Source: Dehalococcoidia bacterium UBA2588 (GTDB lineage: Bacteria; Chloroflexota; Dehalococcoidia; Lucifugimonadales; UBA3495). From it: a stretch of DNA of 39,384 nucleotides. Position numbers and translations under genes: made by a program. The notes beneath the pieces were generated by a model. It did not search any database, had not been told where the DNA came from, and saw nothing but the letters and a program-made list of their open reading frames with translations. Positions 1-8,638 of the stretch are shown here, one piece after another; position 1 is the first letter of the stretch; each line of letters starts with the position of its first letter. The stretch is from positions 90,528 through 129,911 of the forward strand of contig DDKW01000020.1 of the NCBI GenBank assembly GCA_002339805.1. Reading direction: 5' to 3'.

Positions 1-843
1 TTCCGCAACGGGAGCTTGCTCTGGGGTGCCAGTTGCAGGGTTGTCGTCTGTATTGAACTCAAAGTCTTCTTCGGAGATGGAATCAGTAGCCAGATTACTA
101 TTAAGAATGTTGGTTCCTGCAATTACTGCATCTGCCATCTTTGATGTTATTAATTTTATCGCTCTTACTGCATCATCATTACCAGGGACTATATGCTGAA
201 CTTTGTTAGGGTCGCAGTCAGTATCAACTATTGCAAATATCTTAACACCCAGTTTTTGAGCTTCAGCTATGCATATATCCTCTTTCCCTATGTCGACTAC
301 GAATAATGCATCAGGAATCTTATCCATGGTTCCTATGCCTTCAAAGTATTTTTCCAGTTTAGCAAGTTTTTCCCCGAGTTTTGTACCTTCTTTTTTTGTT
401 AGCAGGTCGAAGTATCCTTGTTCTTTCTTTTCTTGTAAGTCCAACATATACCTAACTCTGGATCTAATGGTGGTGAAGTTTGTAAGTGTTCCACCGAGCC
501 AACGTTGGTTTACGTACCACATACCGCAACGTTCTGCTTCTACCTGTATAACTTCTTGTGCTTGTTTTTTTGTTCCAACGAAGAGTACTTTACCTCCGTT
601 TGCAACTAATTCTGTAAGTTCTTGAGCGGCATCATTAATCATGCCAAGAGTTTGTTGCAGATCGACTATATGAATACCATTCCTCTGAGTGAATATATAT
701 CTCTTCATTTGAGGATTCCATCGTTTCGTCTGATGTCCAAAATGAACACCAGCTTCAAGAAGATTTTTCATGGATATAGGAGCGTTAGGCTCTCTAGTTT
801 CGGTTACATTTTCTTGTTTAGGTAGCTCTGAAGACTGTACCAT
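1..843 (-). CDS. rpsB: 30S ribosomal protein S2 (C-terminus cut by window edge)
   Basis: Structural protein of the small ribosomal subunit, needed to recruit S1. Reading the minus strand from ATG 843 gives 281 codons without a stop up to the window edge. Family landmarks are clear: LLEAGVHFGHQTKRWNPQM near residues 29-47, the block IYIF-like RYIFTQRNGIHIVDL, WLGGTLTNF near residue 113, and IFAIVDTDCDPN near residue 200. The start is preceded by an AAGGCAGG stretch that can serve as ribosome binding site. The conserved S2 core ends around residue 235; at least 40 more residues follow, rich in D, E, N and T, so the protein carries an acidic, probably disordered tail whose end lies outside the window. 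About 15 residues also precede the usual S2 start. The downstream neighbour would normally be tsf but cannot be seen. Confidence 0.96.
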   Translation of the reverse strand, partial: MVQSSELPKQENVTETREPNAPISMKNLLEAGVHFGHQTKRWNPQMKRYIFTQRNGIHIVDLQQTLGMINDAAQELTELVANGGKVLFVGTKKQAQEVIQVEAERCGMWYVNQRWLGGTLTNFTTIRSRVRYMLDLQEKKEQGYFDLLTKKEGTKLGEKLAKLEKYFEGIGTMDKIPDALFVVDIGKEDICIAEAQKLGVKIFAIVDTDCDPNKVQHIVPGNDDAVRAIKLITSKMADAVIAGTNILNSNLATDSISEEDFEFNTDDNPATGTPEQAPVAE

Positions 844-883
844 TTGACCTGCCTTAGTTTATTTTTGTGATTTTCATGTGCGA

Positions 884-947
884 GTTGTTAGTATAAACAA
901 CGGATTCTTAACTCGCAGATTATATCATACCGCTATTTAAATACCAA
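884..947 (-). promoter_or_regulatory. rpsB promoter with inverted repeats at the transcript start
   Basis: On the minus strand a perfect -10 TATAAT (919-924) lies 17 nt after a -35 TTGGTA (942-947, 4 of 6 matches). The predicted start is near 912. Two inverted repeats overlap it: TGCGAGTT/AACTCGCA (910-917 with 879-886) and GTTGTT/AACAAC (896-901 with 884-889, 6-nt loop). The second would be a hairpin near the 5' end of the rpsB leader; the first straddles the predicted start. An S2-binding leader or an operator are both possible. The promoter is well supported by sequence, the regulatory role is inference. Confidence 0.6.
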
Positions 948-967
948 ACCAAGAGTAGCTAATATTG

Positions 968-1429
968 TTATACTAATTGCGTTACAGTCGTTAATAAAAG
1001 GATTAATCCTCCGAGCAGGCCTGCTCCAATATCATCTGCAACTATTCCAGTGCCCCCGTGTAATTTTTCGAGAAGATTAATCGGAGGGATTTTAGTTACA
1101 TCTAATATTCTGAATAGTATAAAAGCGAGTGCAAACCACAATATTTGGGTAGTATCAGTGATAAAAAGGCAAGTAATCCACATGCCTACAACTTCATCCA
1201 ATACTATATGTTTAGGATCTGATGTATTGTTTGGGATAATAATGTTGCTAGCGAGCACGGTTATCACGGTGGTTAATGCTATTAAGAACAGTAATACAGT
1301 GAATGAAAGATAATTCACTAAGAGGTAATATGCAATAACGGCAAATAGACTACCCCATGTACCAGACGCAAATGGTATGAATCCGATCCCAAAAACAGAA
1401 GTACAAATGAATGAAAGTTTGGTTTTCAA
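968..1429 (-). CDS. pgpA: Phosphatidylglycerophosphatase A
   Basis: Dephosphorylates phosphatidylglycerophosphate to phosphatidylglycerol in the inner membrane. The 153-residue length is typical. The PgpA signature is present: GIGFIPFASGTWGS at residues 14-27, VLDEVVGMW at 77-84 with the acidic pair D78/E79, and an aspartate pair D132/D133 in the ADDIGAGLLG segment near the C-terminus. Four hydrophobic stretches are visible, consistent with a small polytopic membrane protein. Start is a TTG at 1429 that overlaps the nfo stop as TTGA, so the two genes are almost certainly translationally coupled. No other start fits as well. Confidence 0.9.
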   Translation of the reverse strand: MKTKLSFICTSVFGIGFIPFASGTWGSLFAVIAYYLLVNYLSFTVLLFLIALTTVITVLASNIIIPNNTSDPKHIVLDEVVGMWITCLFITDTTQILWFALAFILFRILDVTKIPPINLLEKLHGGTGIVADDIGAGLLGGLILLLTTVTQLV

Positions 1430-2289
1430 GAGAGTGGCTCTTTAGTGACTTGGTGGTGTAGTGTTTTAAGATCCATAATACTTTTATCATCGGGTCCGTT
1501 GCCAGAATATCCAGGTACTTCTAAAATGAATGGTATATTCGTATCTGTAAGGCAATTCATAAAATTTTTGAACCCAATATTGCCGATATAACCTTGTCCT
1601 ATATTTTCGTGTCTGTCTAAATGAGACCCTAGTTGGCTTTTAGAGTCGTTAGCATGGACTAAGTGAAGTTTTTCTAAACCAATTTCGGAATCTATTAAGG
1701 ATATAATTTCATAGCAGGTTTTGTAATCACGGATATCGTAGCCGTAGGCAAACGCATGTTGGGTATCTAAGCATATTCCGACTCTGTCGCTCTCAATATT
1801 TTTTATTACATTAATTATTTGATTAAAATCCCCGCACATTTGGGTTCCAGATCCAGACATGTTTTCCAAGGAAATTTTCGTGGTTTTGGATGTTTGATTA
1901 AGTATCGATGACAGGGATGTTTCTAATATTTTCTGTCCAGATTCTTGCCCTAATCCTTTATGATTTCCAGGATGTAATACGACACTAGAAGCTCCGATAG
2001 TATCTGAGATATCTAAGAATTCGATCATAGCTCTAGCACTTTTGTTTAAATGAGCTTCATCTCCTGTAGCCAGGTTAAGTAAGTATATTGCATGAAGATG
2101 CACAGATGAAATACTTGAATTGGAGAATATTTCTTTGAATTGGATAACTTGTTCCTGAGTCAAAGCTTTTGTTGACCAACTGTGTGGTGCAGATGGGAAT
2201 ATTTGAATGGACTCACAGCCCAATTCCATTCCTCTCTCTATTCCTCTAAAATATCCACCACTAGCAGATACGTGAGCACCCATTAACAT
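1426..2289 (-). CDS. nfo: Endonuclease IV (AP endonuclease)
   Basis: Cleaves the phosphodiester bond 5' to abasic sites in base excision repair. The protein opens with MGAHVSASGG and keeps the family metal-ligand motifs in order: SVHLHAIYL, VVLHPGNHKG, ISLENMSG, ICLDTQHAFAYGYD, LHLVHANDS with HLDRHENIGQG, and FILEVPGYSG. These supply the His, Glu and Asp ligands of the trinuclear zinc site. I place the start at ATG 2289 (MLMGAHVS, 287 residues); ATG 2283 is equally possible. The frame stays open further upstream, but those codons are not family-like and would overlap the divergent gene. A TATAAT (2320-2325) could be its -10, with no convincing -35. The gene is followed directly by pgpA. Confidence 0.95.
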   Translation of the reverse strand: MLMGAHVSASGGYFRGIERGMELGCESIQIFPSAPHSWSTKALTQEQVIQFKEIFSNSSISSVHLHAIYLLNLATGDEAHLNKSARAMIEFLDISDTIGASSVVLHPGNHKGLGQESGQKILETSLSSILNQTSKTTKISLENMSGSGTQMCGDFNQIINVIKNIESDRVGICLDTQHAFAYGYDIRDYKTCYEIISLIDSEIGLEKLHLVHANDSKSQLGSHLDRHENIGQGYIGNIGFKNFMNCLTDTNIPFILEVPGYSGNGPDDKSIMDLKTLHHQVTKEPLS

Positions 2290-2339
2290 AATAATATCCA
2301 AATTGTTATACTTTTGGATATTATACATAAGGTTTGGCA

Positions 2340-3371
2340 ATGAAAGCGGCATTGTTTAACAAATATTCAACAGAGCTAAAAATATTTAATAAAAATGTTC
2401 CAGAGATAAAAGACAAGGAAGTTTTGGTACGTGTATCCTATTCTTCGTTTTGTGGACATGACTTGGCTATTATTAGCGGGATGCTTAAAAGAAATGTGTC
2501 TGATGAGGTTGTGCTTGGCCACGAAGTGTCTGGAATCGTTGAAGCAGTAGGCCGTAAAGTTGTAGATTACTTGCCCGGAGATCGGGTTGTGTCATTATTG
2601 ACTAATTCTTGCGGAGAATGTGATAGATGTGTTCTAGATCAATCCCACCGATGCCGATCCGGCCAAGGTATAGGGCATGGACGTGATGGTGGTTTTGCTG
2701 AATATATATCGGTGTCCCAGAACTCATTATTTAAAATTCAAGACGATACAGGCCTTAAAGAAGCATGTATGCTAGCCTGTCCTATCGGAGTTATTGAAGA
2801 CGCATTCGTGAAGTATCAAGGCCAATTTAAGACAGCGGTAGTATCTGGAGCCACAGGTGGATTAGGTGTGTACGGATTACAAAAGTGCGCGAGAATGTTC
2901 GAAAGAGTTATAGCTTTGACAACACATGTGTCAGCTGAATCGTTTTTATTACAACTTGGAGCTAACGATGTAGTAACCTATGATCCATCTGAAGAATTTA
3001 AATTCAAAGAGATTGTTCTGGCTCTTACAGAGGATGAAGGGGCGGATTTATTTATTGACCCAGTAGGGTCGATACAATTTAGCGAATCCGTAGCTTGTGT
3101 ATCACAGTATGGATATATTATGCTGCTCGGAGATATCCATGGGGTGCCTTTAAATATACACGTTGGAGATATGCTGTTTAAAGATTTACAGATAATATGT
3201 TCTACTGGTACTAGTAGGAGAGGTATCGCTTTGGCTGAACGAATGATGCTTGCGGGAGAGATCAAACCGGTTATTTCCAAAATTATTGAGTTAAAAGACC
3301 TGGAAAATATAATGACTATTATCCAAGAATCTCCTCCTGTAGGGAGAATCTTGGTAGATATGACTCTGTAG
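2340..3371 (+). CDS. Zinc-dependent alcohol dehydrogenase (MDR superfamily)
   Basis: Medium-chain NAD(P)-dependent dehydrogenase, 344 residues, cytosolic; the substrate cannot be told from sequence. The catalytic zinc site is seen as C38 (SSFCGHD) and G60-H61-E62, the structural zinc site as C91, C94, C97 and C105 (CGECDRC then C), and the dinucleotide fold as GATGGLG at 170-176. Start is ATG 2340 with AAGG 7 nt upstream; an in-frame TTG at 2334 is less likely. It is divergent from nfo with only about 50 nt between the starts and is followed after 23 nt by a cupin gene, so the two are probably co-transcribed. Confidence 0.9.
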   Translation: MKAALFNKYSTELKIFNKNVPEIKDKEVLVRVSYSSFCGHDLAIISGMLKRNVSDEVVLGHEVSGIVEAVGRKVVDYLPGDRVVSLLTNSCGECDRCVLDQSHRCRSGQGIGHGRDGGFAEYISVSQNSLFKIQDDTGLKEACMLACPIGVIEDAFVKYQGQFKTAVVSGATGGLGVYGLQKCARMFERVIALTTHVSAESFLLQLGANDVVTYDPSEEFKFKEIVLALTEDEGADLFIDPVGSIQFSESVACVSQYGYIMLLGDIHGVPLNIHVGDMLFKDLQIICSTGTSRRGIALAERMMLAGEIKPVISKIIELKDLENIMTIIQESPPVGRILVDMTL

Positions 3372-3394
3372 AAAACAATTGATAGGAGAAAATC

Positions 3395-3790
3395 ATGAGT
3401 AATAAACCCGACGGAACAATACCCTATGTTATTCAAGGTGCGGCTGAAGCTAGCTTGACTTCTCAGACACCTGGGATGATACGAAGGCCAGGCGTGACCA
3501 AAGATAGTACAGGATCGTCTAAAATTTGGCTTGGATTAGTAACAGCTGCTCCAAACGAGAAAGGCCCTCCTCATCATCATGGAGAAGCAGAAACAGCCGC
3601 ATATATTTTGAGCGGACATGTTAGGGTATATTTTGGAGAAAATTTTGAAGAGTTTGTAGAGGCTGGGCCAGGAGATTTTCTTTTTGTTCCTGCTCATACT
3701 CCACATATAGAGGCTAATCCCTATGATGTTCCTCAAGAAGCTGTATTAGCTAGATCCCCTGATAACATAGTTGTTAATTTAGAAGATTAA
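3395..3790 (+). CDS. Cupin-domain protein
   Basis: Small single-domain beta-barrel metal-binding protein of 131 residues. The first cupin motif is seen as PPHHHGEAE (H60, H61, H62, E64/E66), and the second as GDFLFVPAHTPH (H101, H104), so a His/Glu metal site is complete. Cupins of this size serve as isomerases, dioxygenases or sugar-binding proteins; I cannot assign the substrate. AGGAG lies 5-10 nt before ATG 3395. The gene follows the alcohol dehydrogenase and may act on the same substrate path (inference). Its stop codon overlaps the stop of the convergent secF in a shared TTAA. Confidence 0.85.
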   Translation: MSNKPDGTIPYVIQGAAEASLTSQTPGMIRRPGVTKDSTGSSKIWLGLVTAAPNEKGPPHHHGEAETAAYILSGHVRVYFGENFEEFVEAGPGDFLFVPAHTPHIEANPYDVPQEAVLARSPDNIVVNLED

Positions 3791-4716
3791 GAACTTCTCC
3801 GTCTTCGCCGATTATCCCAAAATATTAAGAATTGACTCGCTACAAATATGGAGCTGTAGGTACCTACGGCAACTCCTATAGCAACCACAATTAGTAATTC
3901 ACGGATGCTGTTTCCGCCAATAAGTAGCATCGCAAGAATGACAACAAGGGTGGTGAAACTAGTGTTTACTGATCTTCCAATGCTTTCGCAAATGCTAAGA
4001 TTGACGTTAGATGCGAGTTGTGCGTTTGGATATTTGAGACTGTTTTCTCTTATTCTGTCAAAGACAACAATAGTGTCATTAACACTGTAACCTACCACGG
4101 TTAGAAGTCCAATTATAAACATCGAATTCACTTCAATGTTTAGTGTTCGTCCTAATATGGAAAATATACCTAGAACAATAATCAGATCATGCACTAGAGC
4201 TAGTATTGCGCTAAAACCGAATCTATGAGCGTTTGGAGCTTTTCTGAACGCGTACCATATGTATGCAAGGATGAATATTGAAGCCACTCCTAAAGCTAGC
4301 ATGGTGTTTCTTATAGTTTCTTTAGCAATGATTGGTGACACCGTGTCCACATCCATGCTAATTACAGGAGATATTTTTTCAGATAACGCGGATTCGAGAC
4401 GTTCTCTTTCGGACACTCCGTTATCAAGCTCTTGTGATAGTACCTTGGTTCTTATCAAGTAATCTTGGTCGTTAATTCTCTGTATGAGGACTGCAGTGTG
4501 CCCGTTTTCGGCCATCACTGTTGAAATACGGGAGTCATTGGTTCTTTCTGCAAATCTAACTGACATAACAGTTCCGCTAGTAAAGTCGATACCAGGTCTG
4601 AGACCAGAATCAAAAGTGGACCATCCTGGAGGTATTACTAAAGATACAAGGCCAGGAGTTATTAGTATTAGAGATATTATTAAATACCAGAATCTTTTTC
4701 CAACTATATCAATCAT
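3787..4716 (-). CDS. secF: Protein translocase subunit SecF
   Basis: Inner-membrane subunit of the SecDF complex that uses ion flow to pull exported proteins across the membrane. The 309-residue length is normal. It has an N-terminal membrane helix, the motif PGIDFTSGT near residues 42-50, a periplasmic loop, and then a cluster of membrane helices with GYSVNDTIVVFDRIREN near 208-224 and TSFTTLVVILAMLLIGG near 254-270. The C-terminus RRRRRSS is basic and cytoplasmic. It lies 40 nt after secD in the same minus-strand run. It ends in the shared TTAA with the convergent cupin, so no room is left for a separate terminator. Confidence 0.97.
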   Translation of the reverse strand: MIDIVGKRFWYLIISLILITPGLVSLVIPPGWSTFDSGLRPGIDFTSGTVMSVRFAERTNDSRISTVMAENGHTAVLIQRINDQDYLIRTKVLSQELDNGVSERERLESALSEKISPVISMDVDTVSPIIAKETIRNTMLALGVASIFILAYIWYAFRKAPNAHRFGFSAILALVHDLIIVLGIFSILGRTLNIEVNSMFIIGLLTVVGYSVNDTIVVFDRIRENSLKYPNAQLASNVNLSICESIGRSVNTSFTTLVVILAMLLIGGNSIRELLIVVAIGVAVGTYSSIFVASQFLIFWDNRRRRRSS

Positions 4717-4756
4717 TCTTAATTAATTACCTTTTGTTTTAATGAGCTATTCTTGT

Positions 4757-6538
4757 CTAAGAATTTGCTTTACGTATTTTTTCTGGAGTGAATAGGAATT
4801 TTTTACTTGATAGTCCAAGCGCTGCTAGTATTTGTAGAAGATTATGGCTTACTATGACAGCAGTAAACATGCTTACTGCCACCCCTATAAGCAAGCTTAG
4901 CGCGAACCCATTTATTAACCCACCTCCTAGTCGGTTGCCAAAGAATAACAACACTCCGCATGTGATTAGAGTTGATACATTACCATCTCGAATAGCAGGC
5001 CAAGCTCTGTTAAAGCCAACTTCAATAGCGGAAGTTACAGTCCTGCCGAGGCGGATTTCTTCTTTCATGCGTTCGAATATTAAGATATTAGAGTCTACTG
5101 CCAGTCCAATAGATAGGATTAATCCTCCTATATGAGGTAAGGTGAGAGTGATAGGTATAATTTTGAATAATGCTAATACCAGGAGGGTGTAGAATATTAG
5201 TGCCAACCCAGCCACGATGCCACCAACTCTGTAGTATGCAATCATGAATATTAATACTAATGACAGCCCCACAATTCCTGCTAATAAGCTGCGCTGAAGA
5301 GATTCTTCACCTAATAGCGCGTCGACGGAACTTTCTTGGATCAGGTTCAAAGGGATCGGCAATCTGCCGGAGTCCAATTGTATTGAAATGGTCTGAGCTT
5401 CTATTCGTGAGAAGTTTCCAGTAATCTCACTCCTGCCATCTCTTATCCATGCTCTTGATATTGGCGCAATAAGTTCTTCGCCATCTAATATAATTGCGAT
5501 TCGTTTACCATTATTTCCAACAATTCTTTGGGTAAGGTTGGAAAATATTTCGGACCCTGTATCGTTGAATCTTATATTCACTCCCCATTCCCCAGTTTGG
5601 CTATTGGTTGAAGCATATGCTTCGGCTAGATCATCGCCAGTAAGGCCAATATCAGAATCTGAGTATTCTAGACAAGACAAGTCTGTACAGGTTCGTTCTT
5701 TAAACTCCAATAGAGCAGTTTTTCCAATGAGTTTTTTTGCACCTTCAACTCCTCCGATACTTTGTATGGATGCCAGTTCTCCATATTTGTCTTCCAATGC
5801 TGTTTGGAGTCCATCAACCATCTCTTGAGTCAAAGATGCGGATTTGAGGAGATAAGTATTTGGAGAGGATAATTCTATTGATGGTCTAGATCTAACGAAA
5901 AGTGTGCTTATGAAAGTATCCAGTTGCGATATTTCTAGATCCTGCGGTTCTTTGAAGCTGAAAGTAGTTCGAGAACCTCCTATACCTGGAAGTTGTACCA
6001 GAATGCGATCATCTCCATATTGCTGAACTATTGGTTCATCTGTGCCGTATAAGTTGACCCTGCGGAGCACAGTGTCTACAGCACCTGTCATTTGAGCTTC
6101 AGTAGGTTTTGGTACGTCTTTCATGTCTAATTCAATTTCAGTGTTTATGAGGAGTCCTTGTTCTTTGATATTCATAACCGCTGCTTTGATATCTTCACTT
6201 AAATTGACAGTTTTTATGTAAAACTCTGTGTTTTCTTCATTGCTGAGCACTTCGATGATTTCGGCTTTTGACTGTTCGATTAGTTGGGCTACCACTTCTG
6301 GTTTGACTGCAGTTGTGGTTTTGATATAAATGGTGGTTCCATAATCTGCTTGATATACTAAATGAGCTCCTCCTTCGAGGTCCAAGCCCAATTTCAGTCC
6401 TAATACGTTTTCTGAACCACGTTGTAATGTGGGCAAAAACCTACCTTCGATGTTTATGTTTTGGAAGCTGAGTGCCATGGTTGCTAGTATTAATAGTGTC
6501 ACTATGATGATACTTACTCTAATTAAACGGGTTTTCAT
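4757..6538 (-). CDS. secD: Protein translocase subunit SecD
   Basis: Partner of SecF in the SecDF export motor. 593 residues: an N-terminal membrane helix, then GLKLGLDLEGGAHLVYQ near 46-62 (the D1 motif), a large periplasmic part that includes VLRRVNLYGTDEPIVQQ, and the C-terminal six-helix domain starting near residue 410 with LPHIGGLILSIGLAVDSNIL, which carries the conserved Asp used for ion coupling. The start ATG 6538 lies 3 nt after the cca stop, and secF follows at 40 nt, so expression as part of the rplS-priA-def-cca-secDF run is likely. Confidence 0.97.
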   Translation of the reverse strand: MKTRLIRVSIIIVTLLILATMALSFQNINIEGRFLPTLQRGSENVLGLKLGLDLEGGAHLVYQADYGTTIYIKTTTAVKPEVVAQLIEQSKAEIIEVLSNEENTEFYIKTVNLSEDIKAAVMNIKEQGLLINTEIELDMKDVPKPTEAQMTGAVDTVLRRVNLYGTDEPIVQQYGDDRILVQLPGIGGSRTTFSFKEPQDLEISQLDTFISTLFVRSRPSIELSSPNTYLLKSASLTQEMVDGLQTALEDKYGELASIQSIGGVEGAKKLIGKTALLEFKERTCTDLSCLEYSDSDIGLTGDDLAEAYASTNSQTGEWGVNIRFNDTGSEIFSNLTQRIVGNNGKRIAIILDGEELIAPISRAWIRDGRSEITGNFSRIEAQTISIQLDSGRLPIPLNLIQESSVDALLGEESLQRSLLAGIVGLSLVLIFMIAYYRVGGIVAGLALIFYTLLVLALFKIIPITLTLPHIGGLILSIGLAVDSNILIFERMKEEIRLGRTVTSAIEVGFNRAWPAIRDGNVSTLITCGVLLFFGNRLGGGLINGFALSLLIGVAVSMFTAVIVSHNLLQILAALGLSSKKFLFTPEKIRKANS

Positions 6539-6541
6539 TGT

Positions 6542-8014
6542 TTATTTTTGTCCTTGGATAGTATTCAGTGTTTTGCGGGCATGATTTATAGCCTCTGTTG
6601 AGTTGTGTATGTTGCCTAAAGCATGCTGTTCATTTATGCCGCTCAGGAGACGGCCCAGAATCGGTCCGGGTGCAATATTCAGTTCAGTCATTAAGTCGTT
6701 TCCATTTACTAACGTTGGTGTTTTCGATACTTCTGATACTTGTTCTGAGTGAGTATCGATTACATGAGACATCATTTTAGCACGAGTTGCCCAATCTGAA
6801 ATGGTTAATTGAGGCCCTTTGGCAGATAAATAGTCAGCCATGTGCAGGAATAATACGTCTAACCCTTCATTTTTTAGCGCATTGAAATAACGATACACGG
6901 CTTTGCCAGTGGGGGCTGTCACGCCTTGTTGCATATGATGAGGGCGTAGATGATGGGTGATAAGAGTGGATACATAATCGATAGTCGATGTTTCCATTTT
7001 TAATTCTTTCAAAATCCGTATTGCCATTTCGGATCCAATATTTTCGTGATCTGGAAATCTTGTTCTTCCGGACTTGTCGAGGGTCTTAGTGTTAGGTTTT
7101 GCTATATCGTGCAATAGAGAGGCTAATTTGAGGTGAGTGCCTCGAGTATGGCTGCTCGACACAAGTGAATTGAAATGATCTTCTATATCTTTTGTCCAGG
7201 GGCTCATGGAATAGATTGGTGAGTTCTGATGCCCCTGCATTAATTTTTCTGAATGCTCCAAGCAGTGTAAATTATGTTGCCATACATCCCAATAATGCTC
7301 TTTGGGTTGAGACACCCCCTTTGTTAAATTCAATTCGGGGATAATGTGTGGTAGTAAAGATAATCTGTCCGATATCTCAATGTAGGTTTTAGCGTTGTTG
7401 TGAGATAAAATTTCTAGGAGTTCAGCTCCGACTAATTCTGATGGACTTGTTTCAATCAAATGCGAATCTTTTCTTATTTGCATTGCTGTTTCAGGATCAA
7501 TACTAAATTCCAGTGTTGAAGCGAACCTAATAGCTCTCAGTAAGCGTATTGGATTATCTACAAAAACTGAAGAACTCACGTAGCGAATATTTTTAGTCTT
7601 TATATCAGTGAGGCCGCAGTATGGGTCGATTAGGTTTTCAGTAGAGAATTCATTTGCATAGTCTGATAAATTTACTCCTATAGCATTAAATGTAAAATCC
7701 CTGTAAGACAAGTTTTCTTCGATATGTTCGTTAGTGAATTTTATATCTAATTCATGAATGCCCGTATTATTTAAAGAGTTATCTAGTGTTAGTTTTGTAA
7801 TATTATTTTTAGTGTCATTAAATACAGAAGTTATCCCGGTTGCACATAAAATTTCTGGGAGGATATCTTCCTTATCACCAATAATCACCATGTCTATATC
7901 TTTAGGAGGCAGTTTGACTAAAGTATCCCTTATGAAGCCCCCAACCAGATATCCATTCAATCCCTTGGATGTCAAGATTGAGTTAATTGTATTTATTAAA
8001 AAAGTGAGTTCCAT
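6542..8014 (-). CDS. cca: CCA tRNA nucleotidyltransferase / poly(A) polymerase family, with HD domain
   Basis: Class II nucleotidyltransferase that adds or repairs the 3' CCA of tRNA. The catalytic head shows GYLVGGFIRD and PPKDIDMVI (the DxD metal pair), then YRDFTFNAIG and RLLRAIRFASTLEF (the nucleotide-binding and neck motifs). The C-terminal half carries an HD phosphohydrolase domain with LLHDIAKPNT and DHENIGSEMA. About 490 residues from ATG 8014; a TTG at 8029 is also in frame. An HD-domain CCA enzyme usually acts in repair as well as synthesis. The one tRNA gene in the window encodes its own CCA, so here the enzyme may chiefly repair ends. It lies 28 nt after def and 3 nt before secD. 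Confidence 0.92.
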   Translation of the reverse strand: MELTFLINTINSILTSKGLNGYLVGGFIRDTLVKLPPKDIDMVIIGDKEDILPEILCATGITSVFNDTKNNITKLTLDNSLNNTGIHELDIKFTNEHIEENLSYRDFTFNAIGVNLSDYANEFSTENLIDPYCGLTDIKTKNIRYVSSSVFVDNPIRLLRAIRFASTLEFSIDPETAMQIRKDSHLIETSPSELVGAELLEILSHNNAKTYIEISDRLSLLPHIIPELNLTKGVSQPKEHYWDVWQHNLHCLEHSEKLMQGHQNSPIYSMSPWTKDIEDHFNSLVSSSHTRGTHLKLASLLHDIAKPNTKTLDKSGRTRFPDHENIGSEMAIRILKELKMETSTIDYVSTLITHHLRPHHMQQGVTAPTGKAVYRYFNALKNEGLDVLFLHMADYLSAKGPQLTISDWATRAKMMSHVIDTHSEQVSEVSKTPTLVNGNDLMTELNIAPGPILGRLLSGINEQHALGNIHNSTEAINHARKTLNTIQGQK

Positions 8015-8042
8015 ATACTCTGAGGCCAAATCTTATGTGAAT

Positions 8043-8570
8043 TCAGGATAATGCTGAATCCTGATTAACTTGTACGTATTCAGCATTTCCTTCGTCGTCA
8101 AATTCGATTTTGTAGAATTCATCCTTAGATACTAGTTGATCTATGTAAACAATACCATTTAGATGGTCAGTTTCATGTTGCAATGCTTGAGAAAATAAAC
8201 CCTCAGCTTGGATTTTCATTGTTTTGCCATCCAATCCCATGGCTTTCACCCTAACTTTTTCAGATCTTAAAGTTACTCCTCTATAACCAGGCAGGCTTAG
8301 GCATCCTTCTTCTAGTTCTACTTCTCCTTCTCTATCTGTGATTTCGGGATTTATAAGTACTATGGCTTCTTCCCAATCAGGGAGTTGTATTACGCAGACT
8401 TTTTCTAGGGAACCTATTTGATTTGCTGCTAGACCGACACCATGCTCATGGATCATAGTTTCGACCATGTCGTCAGTGAATTTAGGGAAAGCAGACGGTA
8501 TCTTGGATATCTTTTTTGCTTGGGTCCTTAAGATAGGATCAGGCAAAAATCTCATTTGCAACAGAGCCAC
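8043..8570 (-). CDS. def: Peptide deformylase
   Basis: Removes the N-formyl group from nascent proteins; iron or zinc hydrolase of the cytosol. All three family motifs are intact in the 175 residues: GVGLAANQIG at 44-53, EEGCLSLPG with metal-ligand C90, and QHETDHLNG with H132, E133 and H136. Start is ATG 8570. The gene sits between priA and cca in the minus-strand housekeeping run, a partnership also common in other bacteria. Confidence 0.97.
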   Translation of the reverse strand: MALLQMRFLPDPILRTQAKKISKIPSAFPKFTDDMVETMIHEHGVGLAANQIGSLEKVCVIQLPDWEEAIVLINPEITDREGEVELEEGCLSLPGYRGVTLRSEKVRVKAMGLDGKTMKIQAEGLFSQALQHETDHLNGIVYIDQLVSKDEFYKIEFDDEGNAEYVQVNQDSALS

Positions 8571-8638
8571 GAATATACTCCTTCAGATAGTGATTTAAAT
8601 CGAAATTATATGGTGCCAATAATGTGGTGTAAAGTTCT

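Noticed and set aside
269..625. 118-codon plus-strand frame inside rpsB
   Set aside because: It is antisense to a conserved ribosomal protein gene and resembles no family.
2290..2352. Longer nfo frame starting at 2352
   Set aside because: The extra residues are not family-like and would overlap the divergent alcohol dehydrogenase start; ATG 2289 or 2283 gives the standard MGAHVSASGG start.
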